64,000 nucleotides of DNA from assembly GCF_014529535.1 (NCBI RefSeq), contig NW_023504022.1, forward strand, positions 8,991,028 to 9,055,027, in the 5' to 3' direction. The position numbers were made by a program, and so were the translations under genes. The DNA comes from Bradysia coprophila (Eukaryota; Arthropoda; Insecta; Diptera; Sciaridae). Shown one piece after another: positions 23,633-32,915 of the stretch. Position 1 is the first letter of the stretch; each line of letters starts with the position of its first letter. The notes beneath the pieces were generated by a model that did not search any database, was not told the DNA's origin, and was given only the letters and a program-made list of their open reading frames with translations.

Positions 23633-26248
23633 ATGCCTTATGAAACCTGGACACCTGAACTGGTATTTTCTGCACATAATTCAGAAGTTGAATTGCTAGA
23701 AGCGAAGCTACGAACCGCAAAAATTGTGACCGCTCTTGCTAGTGTACCAACGTGGGTGCTTGGCAATGCAGGTTAGTTTTCTTATTTTTTTTAACTTTCG
23801 ATATCCGAATTCATTCATTTTATCACTGAGGCGTGCCAATCATATTTGGGGAAAGCATTGCCTGGCTCATTAGGTTCAGTGCTGACGTAGAAGGCTGTAA
23901 AGTATATGCTCGAACAATCTTTGCTCTCCTCACTGCAGATTTTTTCAGAATTTGTATTGTTTTAGAACCGTTTGATTGAAGCCAAAATCGAAAAAGCAAC
24001 CGTAAGTTTTGCTGTGTCCTTTTACCAAGCTAAAATTAGATCAATCCAGGGACGATTGGATAGACTGTTGAGCGATATATCGAGAAATGAGAGAGAGCTA
24101 GAAATTGTTCCTGCTTTTATGGCTTGTCAGGAAGTAATGGTAAATCACTCGGCACTAAAAATGACATCTAGCAAAAATAAAATAATTTTTGTGGCCAGAC
24201 ATTATTTCAAGACACGACCTACCCATTTTGGATTAAGCCTGATATATCATCACCACTTCTGGTATCATTCGCTGCAGTTTATGTGGCCGTGTGTCAAATG
24301 ACTGTCGAATTATTTGATAGCTATAGACCAGACGTTGCTAAAGAAATTGTAATGCTGGGAAACGTTGTAGACGACTACAGAAGGCGGTTCCTTTGCTTTA
24401 GGCTTTACAAACCCAAATATCCGATCTTTTCTCGGAAGAACATAATTGACAAGTACGATGAGAAACTTCGGACGACCGATAGATCGAAGACAAGGGGAGA
24501 GTTTGATTGTTACTGCTTGTATAGACAAAATTACAGTGCATCGCTCATCGAAACGTATGGGAGTTTTTTTGATTCAGTGAAAGCAGCAATTGTGGACTCG
24601 GGACTACTGCCAGATGATGAAACATCGGATGAAACGCCAAGAAATGAATGGTGTACAGACCACAAGCGATGTTATTTGAATTTGGAAAGTCGTAAAGAAT
24701 GTTTTTGTAAGGACTGGAATTCGTTCGACGGGGCTTTATCGATTAAGGGAAAAGAAGTGGAAAAAGCAATTGCACATGGGCAGTGTCTCTCAACGATTTC
24801 TTCAAAGGACACTTACGTACGACACTATCAATACTCCTGTAACACGTGCGAATTTTCGAATTCGGAATGTATTTGTCGAAGTTGCATGCTAATGTGCCAC
24901 AAAGGACATGATGTTGAGTTTATACGGTACGGCTGGTAGGTACAAAATTACAAATTTAGTTCATTCCTCAAATTCTACCGTCGGTATGCCATGTTGACAG
25001 GTTTTTCTGCGATTGTGCTGATCTATCTGCAGATACAAATACAGAGTGTCAATTGACCAAAGAAGAGGAATTGCTAACCGAAGAAGTTCCAGCCATTGGT
25101 GAATTCATTTTTTTTTCTTCAATAACCCGAAATCGATGGTAATTCCCATTCTTTGATTGTAGAATACGCTTGGCCATTTGTTGTGTGTAAAGAATGCGAA
25201 CAAGAGGTTGTTGGAGAAAGATACAAATGTAGAAGCTGCAGCGACTTTGATTTATGCAAATCATGCGTCGCTGATCAAGTTCACACCAATCATGATGATT
25301 TCATCAGAATGATCAAGACAAATACATCGAAAGGTGTTGAAAGATCAGGTGTACATCGATTTGTCACTTGTGATGGATGTGAGGAGAGTCCGTTATGTGG
25401 ACGCCGATACAAATGTACTCAATGTGAGAATTGCAATTTGTGTACTACGTGCCACGACAATGAGGTTCACGACCATGACACATTCGAAGAAATTTCAATA
25501 TCAAAATCGGCGGTGAATGTTAAGAAGATTGGCTGGGGTGGACTTATGGAAGCATTGAAAATTACCCAGCAATTTCAATCTGAAGCATATTGCAATGAAA
25601 ATTCAGCACCTGAATCTGATGATATAGTGGAAGTTTGCCTTCTGTTGGACGAAGATCCGGTAAGCCCGGTTAATTTTTTTTGAGTTAAATTTTACCTTAT
25701 CACAACTTTATTTCTGAATAGCAAATGCCTTTTTCGGGTACAATCACCTGTCAGGAGAATACAATTTCCTTTGCCATAATTATGAACGGACGCATTCCAC
25801 AACAACCCAACGGGTATTGACCGCATTATACAAAATCCTCTATTTGAAATGAAGACTTTTCTTTTTTTACCCAGATTTGAAGTGATTCTGTTGCTGGAAG
25901 ATAAAGTACTACTTCAATTCAATCCACGCTGGTATCAAGAAAAAATTGTGGTGAGCACGGATGATACCGATGTGGAAGAGTATGCCCTTTTCTCCACTCT
26001 AGTTCCAGATGAAGAGTTTCGATTGAAAATTCTATTTGAAGAAAGCGGTTTCCAGGTTTCTGTGATTTTCTGTTTAAGCAAATTTGACAAGAGTAATTGC
26101 AACAAAGTATTTCTAGATAACAATAAATGATGAGACGCCCATCAACTTCGCACAACGTATTATTGATGACGAATTAATATTCAAGGTTAACGTTTCCGGC
26201 GATGTGGTACTTGACTCAGTCGCATTCAATGTATACAATTCTACGTAA
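23633..26248 (+). CDS. UBR box, two ZZ fingers, galectin-like C-terminus
   Basis: Nine exons: 23633-23771, 23831-23901, 23966-24139, 24199-24935, 25001-25098, 25163-25659, 25722-25813, 25875-26055, 26117-26248. Phases close to 706 residues. The exon 2 and 3 junctions are least certain. Residues 1-320 are mostly helical. Residues 324-382 are a UBR4/FBXO11-type UBR box: C324, YSCNTC, CICRSC, CHKGHD, FFCDC. ZZ1 (415-450) and ZZ2 (476-511) each keep the CxxC..CxxC..CxxC..H..H zinc pattern. Residues 573-706 match the galectin fold: MPFSG start, LQFNPRW, NFAQR, GDVVLDSV. Its sugar-contact residues are mostly lost (HxNPR is QFNPR; WG.E.R absent). UBR and ZZ domains read N-degrons in E3 ligases and p62. 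No RING or HECT is present, so an adaptor role is inferred. AATAAA lies at 26296. Confidence 0.85.
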
Positions 26249-26295
26249 AGTTTGCTCTTAATATTGTACTTAGTGGGTAATTGGGATATTTCGAA

Positions 26296-26301
26296 AATAA
26301 A
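26296..26301 (+). terminator. Poly(A) signal AATAAA
   Basis: AATAAA lies 48 bp downstream of the UBR/ZZ gene stop codon. Confidence 0.55.
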
Positions 26302-26368
26302 TAAAATTTCAATGATTTTTTAAAGCTTTCCACAAGCTGAAGATTATTAATATTTTCAACTTACAGTA

Positions 26369-26623
26369 ATCCACCCAGTCAGCTACCAATTTTTTGAAAA
26401 AACACGTTTGCACCACGTCGATGGCATTCTTGAAGAAGATAGTTTTACGTTTTCAAACATGACAACAGATCCAATTTGGGCTAGCCAAGTTCATCGTTTG
26501 TATGATCTACGTCAGAGTTTTCTAATAGAAATACGAATACAACACTTTGTCAATATAGGAATACTGTTTGTCGACGTACGACTCGTAAGGTACGAGCGCT
26601 CAAGATTATTAAACTCAGCGTAG
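26369..26623 (+). pseudogene. Possible partial galectin exon
   Basis: After a good acceptor (TTTTCAACTTACAG ending near 26366) an open frame reads SYQFFEKTRLHHVDGI, which follows the spacing of the last galectin strands (..F..R..L..VD..). The usual GDV strand is not evident and no upstream exons are seen. It may be the remnant of a duplicated galectin-like end, or an alternative 3' exon of the preceding gene. Low certainty. Confidence 0.3.
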
Positions 26624-26789
26624 TTAGTTAGTTACGTTTATTGGTTCTAGTAAGTAATTACGTAGATTATGGTTCTGCTATGTTTACAGTTAGTGAGATT
26701 TTCCCATTGTTCTTTACGTTTTATAGAATTTTCTAAAAGCGCCTCTTTGCGTCATGGTGAGTCTTAAAACTGGTGATGGGCCACAAAAG

Positions 26790-27070
26790 GTGGCTTACCT
26801 GCCCAGACGTGCTAAATTGTCAGCTCTTTCATTGCCGTCAATGCAACTGTGTCCGGGGACCCAGTAAAGGTTGACTTTGTTATTATTGGAAAGGCAATGC
26901 AGTGACTCCATGCATTCTATTATAAGTTTTGATGTAAAACAGTGAGAATTTGAAGCTTTGAGTGAAGCTTGACTGTCTGAACATATGTTAATGTCTTTAT
27001 CTTTGACATCAAGGGAGGTCATATTCTTGCATGCTACAAAGATTGAACTGATTTCAGATTGTGTAATAGT
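26790..27070 (-). pseudogene. LINE RNase H fragment
   Basis: The minus strand encodes DINICSDSQASLKA and VNLYWVPGHSCIDGNERAD, the DSQA and VPGH..GNE(R/K)AD motifs of RNase H domains in non-LTR ORF2. The neighbouring RT and C-terminal parts are absent. Confidence 0.8.
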
Positions 27071-27545
27071 GGCATAGTTGTCCAGTGGTTTTGATATGTC
27101 TAGCGTGAGTTCGCTAGAGGAGACTCGAAACTCAGAGTAGAGAACACCAGACCGATTTCATAGAAGTTTACTGTGTCTACTATAATCCAAATCATGCAAA
27201 AAAAACAGCTCTCGAAAGCATGAAACTCATAACTTAAAACTTTTGTATGCATTGAAAGACTGACGTCTACAAAGATAGTAAGATCTACTCAATTCGACGG
27301 ACACATACTATGCATCCACCCACTACTTGCTCGTCAACGAATAACTACAGATTCTTTTTTTTTAGTTACCTCACACCTAACTGCATTCTAGCCACTGCCG
27401 AAAATGAACTTTAGGTTGTGAGTGGTTGCCGAATCGGGTCTCCACAATGTACCATTGATTCTGGTTAGTTGAAAGGAAATGCAATGTGTCGCAAAACCAA
27501 TTTTGGACTTAAATTATTCATGCAAAAATTCACAAAATTGCAGCT

Positions 27546-28728
27546 TTAATCATAGTAGGAAGTACTGTCCATGTCAACTCCAGCGGAAAAGTGTTCGCAT
27601 TCCGAACGATTTATTAGCAAACCCAGAGGTCCCTTCGGAAGTTCCGTTCCTGTTTCGATTGCATTCAGAAAAGATCGCATATAACATAAATCCGCACCGA
27701 ATCGGGACTTATTCCAATCAACGTGCGACCCGAAAGCTTCTATTTCACACAGTGCTCCAAATTCTTTATGGTCATCCGGCAGTTGCATTTCTGCAGCCAA
27801 CGTTGGCGTACTTAAATTAAAGTCACCATGCGCCTGAAATTAGAAATCTGAATGTTATATACGGACTACCGAATTTACAGATATTATCTCTTGCCTCACG
27901 TAGCTTGATGTGACCAAACTCATGAATGGCCAATGCGATAAGGCTCATTTTTGAGGCTAATTCAACTCTTTCAACTAAATTAAATCGTTCGGCATTCTTG
28001 AAGCTCATTTCAAAAGCATTTTGATAATGTTCACAGTTGATGTAAATGGTATTCAAACCAGAAAAACCTCTTAGCTCAGAAACCTCGTTTCTGACTATAA
28101 CAAAACGGATATGATTTGGTGGTTTCGCCTTCACACCGAATTTCTGAAGAACACTGGCGACAATATCTATTATCTAAAATATTTAATTGCGATCAAGACC
28201 TCGAAACACATTCACACACAGTCAACAATAATACCTGATTGTGTCTCACAACTTTTTGCCCTAATTCGATCCAAGATTGGTGGTGAAGGTCAGGAATATT
28301 TACAATCATCGCTTTGACAGCATTCAGCAAGAAAGAAAGCTTACTTCCATCCCCTTTCGTATCATTTATTTTCGTTAAGTGGACACAAAGAATCCATTGG
28401 GCTACAGAGTCATCATTGATGGCCTGGTTTAAAATGTCTTTCAGTGCATCAAATCCGTACTGCGGGAACTGGCCTTGTACTCGGTGGATGGCGCATAGGT
28501 TTGCAATTATTGACGAACGTATTTCACTACATAATTAAACAGTGACAACACATACGTACTATAGTCGTGTTAAAGAACATAATACCTGTTGAGAGACTCC
28601 TGGTTATATTTTAACGTTATCGGACTACAGTTGGACCAGAATTCAACGAGTGGCTTAATATCTACATAATTGTTCGGATTTATCTTAGGTGCGAATGATT
28701 GCATAAAGAATTCTATAAGACCAGCCAT
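27546..28728 (-). CDS. HEFGH protein, probable zinc metallopeptidase, family unknown
   Basis: Minus strand, four exons in transcript order: 28728-28586, 28526-28235, 28173-27895 and 27833-27546, about 333 residues. The first two introns are GT-AG (59, 61 bp); the third (27894-27834, 61 bp) fits only as GC-AG. The motif HEFGH (residues 229-233, within IALAIHEFGHIKLRE) is the HExxH zinc-binding signature. A third ligand could be a glutamate in CEIEAFG (residues 267-273), 35-37 residues further on. I see no signal peptide or transmembrane segment, so a cytosolic protein is likely. The N-terminal 145 residues look helical and are not recognised. Substrate unknown. The starting ATG opens MAGLIEFFMQSF. 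Array C of palindromes begins about 380 bp upstream. Confidence 0.75.
27834..27894 (-). other. GC-AG intron
   Basis: The donor is GAG|GCAAGA and the acceptor TTTCAG|GCG. All nearby GT donors give the wrong phase and run into a stop (TGG TGA). The GC donor joins the frames in phase 0, and the 61-bp length equals the preceding intron. Confidence 0.7.
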
Positions 28729-29107
28729 ATCTCATAAATTTAAATGTGATATTTATTGTACAGATGGAAAATGTATTTTATTGATTAAGTTTCTTTCAAT
28801 TCACATAAACAAACTATAAGAATCTGTCAACGATTGAAAATCACTGCTGCCGATCGAAAATATCAGTGTTGACAGACAACAAATTTTATCTAATTATTTT
28901 GGGCACGAAATTTTTGAACTGTTGTGTCGACAGAGCAGCAATAAGATACAGTCTTGAAATCGAGATGGTCGATCAATAAATAATAATATGTTTTTAGTAT
29001 AATTGAGTCAGTTTACAATAGAAATTGTATGAATTCTCATATTCGATCTCTTTAACAACGAATTCTCGCTAATGCGTTACATTTAACACATTGAAATTAC
29101 GTAGTGA

Positions 29108-29295
29108 CTATTCGCCCGTATGGGCGAATAGCATTCTTATAATACTAACACTATTCGTTAGTACGGGCGAATAGTATTCTTATAATACTAGGACTATTCG
29201 CCCGTACGGGCGAGTAATATTCTTATAATACTGACACTATTCGCCCGTACGGACGAATAGTACTCTTATAATACAACGACTATTCGCCCGTACGA
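29108..29295. repeat. Palindrome array C, 43-bp period
   Basis: Units start at 29108, 29151, 29194, 29237 and 29280, each exactly 43 bp apart. The palindrome is CTATTCGCCCGTACGGGCGAATAG and the linker ATTCTTATAATACTGACA. The last unit is partial. The linker matches array D. Confidence 0.9.
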
Positions 29296-29769
29296 ATTCT
29301 GTTTAAATTGCACCAGTGTGAGTTTCTGGCCTTAGAATCATAATTCGACGTATTTCGTAACTGCACCTACGATCGAAAAGTGATTGCTAAGAAAAGCTGA
29401 AATTGTTGTAATGTTTTTGTTTTGTTTTTCGTCTCATTATGATCCTTACGGCACAGAAAACGTAGTTCGTGACTTGTGACGAATGCAGAATTTTTTCAGG
29501 ACACGTCTTAAGCTTGTCCTAACGAGGCGAAGACGAAAAATACTATTTGCATACCAGAGTCTTACCATGTCACTTTCCATGAATCTTTGGTGTCGAAGAT
29601 GTGTTCGTGTACTTGCGTTGCTGTGGCGATAGACGGTTTCCGGAATTACAGCCGAGAGGTATGTTGGGAATCGACAGGACTTTTTGGTATTCTCTAGAAA
29701 AGCGTGTTGCCTTCTTACTTCTGGTGGTGCTTTATCACAGAGAGCGTAGAGCCATGGCAGAGGTATGGA
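29296..29769. other. Spacer, no gene seen
   Basis: No supported exon between array C and the decayed LINE. Confidence 0.4.
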
Positions 29770-30830
29770 TCCGACCGTACCAGTTACGATTCAATGGCTT
29801 CGTTGAGTTGTGTGTCTACTTTTTGTGTGTGCGCGCTGTTTATCCACGAGGAGCAGCAGTATTCATCGTATTCATTGTTTGTTGGCACGATGCGGATACA
29901 CCCCAAGTGGTGACGGATAATTTGTTCAGCAAGTTTTTTCTTGTGCTGATTTTCTTTTTGTTTCAAAGTTAGCGAACGGTCGAGCGTGACTCCCAAATAG
30001 GCTGGATTGAATTCATGTTTTAGACACGAGACGTTGAACCAGATTCTTAGCTCTGAGGAGTCTGCGCGGTTGTTCAGGTGAAAGGCCAATGCGACGGTTT
30101 TCGATGCGTTTGGAATTAATCTCCACTTCCGGCAGTATTAAACGTAATTTACCATGTCTTCGTTCAATGTTTTGTTCAATTCTTGGATTTTTTTTGTGGT
30201 GTGCAGTTTCGATGTAATTGGTGAGTGAAAGAACCTGGTCGGATCTATGTCCGGTACGGAAACCACCTTGGTCATCTAGCAGGATTTTTTCAATTTCCAT
30301 TCGGTTGTACAGGACACGTTCCATTAATTTTAGCGTTTCTGGTTTTTCTTCGTTCTTGTTCGGTTTTAGAAGTGCCATTACTTTTGTTATTTTGAACGCT
30401 CGTGGTGGGATGTTCGTCTTGATTATGTTCGTGAAGAAGCCTGTAAGCTATGTTCTGCATCTGGGTCCAGAATTCTTCAGAAATTCTGGATGGATCGAAT
30501 CGGATCCAGATCCACTAGCTCGTCCTTTTTTCATGATATTTAGAGCCTCGTCGTGGAGAAACATCTGGAGATTTCGCTACTCTTTGGTGTCTTTTTTCGG
30601 AAATCACGATTTTTTTGGTTATCCAACTCAGGAAATCTCTGTCGTGCGGAGCTTTTAACGTTTGTACCAATTTTCGTGCGATTCTATTCGGTTTCATTTT
30701 CGTTTTTTTTTTCGAATCAAAGCTCATGCTATTCTGCTCCATCTGCATGTCCATGCTTTCAACTGTTTGAGTCAACTTTTTCTTCCTCGTTTCATCCAAT
30801 TATTTTAGAAGCTCCTCAGCTGCTCCGGTA
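29770..30830 (-). pseudogene. Decayed LINE reverse transcriptase
   Basis: Reading from 30830 down to 29770 in shifting frames: NRIARKLVQTLKAPHDRDF; VMALLKPNKNEEKPE; TLKLMERVLYNRME; DDQGGFRTGHRSDQVLSLTN; then AFHLNNR, LKHEFNPAYLGVTLDRSLT and WINSAHTQKVDTQLNEA. This is the order of a CR1/jockey-type RT palm and thumb. The catalytic (F/Y)ADD block is missing between the last two groups, and stops and frame changes are frequent. Inactive. Confidence 0.85.
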
Positions 30831-31120
30831 CTTTAATTTTCCTTAATCTCATTGTGCAGCAGTACAGACGGTTGCTCTCTTCGCACCAGCACCAGCACGG
30901 AATGTATTCCTTCCTATTAAAATTTCTCTTAAGCTATGTGTGCCTGTTACTTCTCTTTGATCGAAAAATATAGTAAATTCCAACTCATTCATTTGAATTC
31001 TTTCCTTTATCTTCTGGGCACGTACTTTTTGGCTATGGTGACGATCATGTTTGTAAACGGTGGCGATACATATATCATTTCGCTTAATTCAACTTTATTT
31101 AAGTATTTTTTTTTTCAAAG

Positions 31121-31275
31121 AAATAGTGTCAGTATTATAAGGATGCTAATCGCACGTACAGCACAGCCACCTGCCACAGTGATGATGTTTGGCCGGTCGG
31201 CCGGCCGGCCAAACATCATCACTGTGGCAGGTGGCTGTACGTGCGATTAGCATCCTTATAATACTGACACTATTT
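31121..31275. repeat. 155-bp palindrome
   Basis: Arms of about 72 bp are complementary: AAATAGTGTCAGTATTATAA (left) against TTATAATACTGACACTATTT (right), with GATGATGTTTGGCCGG near the centre. The only clear asymmetry is a 5-nt insertion AGCAC in the left arm. The outer part of each arm is one unit of the neighbouring array D. Confidence 0.9.
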
Positions 31276-31430
31276 GCCCGTACGGTCGATTAGCATTCTT
31301 ATGATACTGAGACTATTCGTCCGTACGGTCGATTAGTATCCCTATAATACTAAAACTATTCGCACGTACGGACGAATAGTCTACTTATACTACTGACGCT
31401 ATTCGCCCGTACGGGCGACTAGCATCTACC
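31270..31430. repeat. Palindrome array D, 43-bp period
   Basis: Units start at 31270, 31313, 31356 and 31399, exactly 43 bp apart, with the same linker type as array C (TATTCTTATAATACTGA and variants) and palindromes such as CTATTCGCCCGTACGGGCGACTAG. Confidence 0.88.
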
Positions 31431-32129
31431 TTGAAATTAATTGCGGCTTGTCAACTTTTGGCACCCTGGACTTTACTTAAATAGTCGAGGAATGCCTCCA
31501 AATAAATTTCTAAAAATCCAAAATCCAAAAATCCATTATGCAAAGACTTTCCAATTGAAAGTGGTTCAAGCTCATCGTGGTTTCTTTGAATTGAAAAAAA
31601 AGTTAAGTAACAAATTACACACCAAGTGGATATATCATATAAAATATACCTGTTTGCTTAAATTGAACGACGAATCGAACGAGCTATAACTCAATAATAT
31701 CGTAGTGAACTTGCTTTGTAATTTTGCAGTGAATTTACTTTTAACAAATTAATCTTACGGAAGCGAAACATGTTGATAATTCAAGATCCAGCATACCATA
31801 GCCGAAAATGTTAGTATACCAAGAAATTTTTTCTGGGTCTCCCATTTCCCATTTCTTGGCATATCAAGATTTCTTTGCTATGGTCTTCCGTACCTTGATA
31901 TATCAAGATTAAAAAAAAAAGTTGAGATAGAAATCTTGAGCTAACTTCAGGAACATAAATTCGTTCGACCCGGGTAACGAACAAAAAATGTAAAAAGTAA
32001 TTCATACCCAACACCTTACTTTATGACCACTCAATTTGCTGAATAAAGATTTTTTTTCAAACAATGTTTATTAATCTTGCTTTTCAGACTTATTAAAATG
32101 TTTTTTCTGCTTTTAATGCTAAATTAAAC
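31431..32129. other. Intergenic, no gene seen
   Basis: AT-rich, with short CTTGATATATCAAG-type inverted words near 31890-31908. No exon supported. Confidence 0.4.
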
Positions 32130-32275
32130 TTAAAAAATGTTGAAAAAATTGAAAAAAATTGAAAAAATTAAGAAAATTTGAAAAAATTGAAAAAATTTGA
32201 AAAAATTTGAAAAAATTGAAAAAAATTGAAAAAATTGAAAAAATTTGAAAAAATTGAAAAAATTAGGAAAACATT
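32130..32275. repeat. Low-complexity GAAAAAATT repeat
   Basis: Degenerate tandem copies of GAAAAAATT(T)/AATTGAAAAAA. The minus-strand frame rich in Phe over this block is a translation of the repeat. Confidence 0.85.
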
Positions 32276-32329
32276 TTCTCAAAATTAGTGCCTGATGTGA
32301 TGTCACTCCAACCGATATTATTTTTTGTA

Positions 32330-32490
32330 AGTGGATAAAGGGACTTGCGTCACCACTTCCACTGCAAGTGGTCTTTGGGCGATCTCGCATACATTTCTCT
32401 AGAAATTTTCTACAGAAATATCTGCCACTTCATGGGTGGAATTTGTTTCATGCTCTGATACAAATTTAGGGTTTAATCATTAAAAATAAA
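32330..32490. repeat. Dispersed repeat fragments
   Basis: GACTTGCGTCAC at about 32342 is the foldback terminal word. CATGGGTGGAATTTGTTTCAT at 32425-32460 matches the interior of the hAT-type element near 15263-15290. Confidence 0.6.
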
Positions 32491-32915
32491 AGATTTAAAA
32501 AAAGCAATTCAAAAAAACCCGCCCATTAAGTTTAATACAGCGGCACTGAAAAAGAGGATGGAATTTTGAAAGCTGTTGAATGACAATAAAATGTTGACAG
32601 TTTACTGATTGGATAAAAGATGGCTGGTCGCAAAGTTTTCGGTTAGCATAAATAAATAACAAAAACGTCAAATTCATCTAAACCGTAGCCCTGTTTATCA
32701 CTTTCAAGTGTAGTGTTTGTGTCAATTTCTACAGAAAATTGTCTCCGTGTTCCAAAATTGTTCAATGGAAAAGCTGTAATTGATTTGTAAACGGACCATT
32801 TGTTTGAACGTTATTGCAAACAGCTGCAATTTTCATCCAGATCGAACGAGTGCACTATTTTTAAAGTTGTATGCTCTCGTTGGGAGCTCTGTTGACAAAA
32901 TATACATTTGGTGTG

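Noticed and set aside
23772..23830. Splicing exon 1 of the UBR/ZZ gene directly to 23966
   Set aside because: That join gives a stop after three codons. Including the 71-bp exon 23831-23901 keeps the frame with introns of 59 and 64 bp.
30218..30846. Plus-strand coding region of 97-146 codons
   Set aside because: The minus strand here carries recognisable LINE RT motifs, so the plus frames are antisense shadows.
32130..32390. Phe-rich minus-strand protein
   Set aside because: It is a translation of the GAAAAAATT low-complexity repeat.
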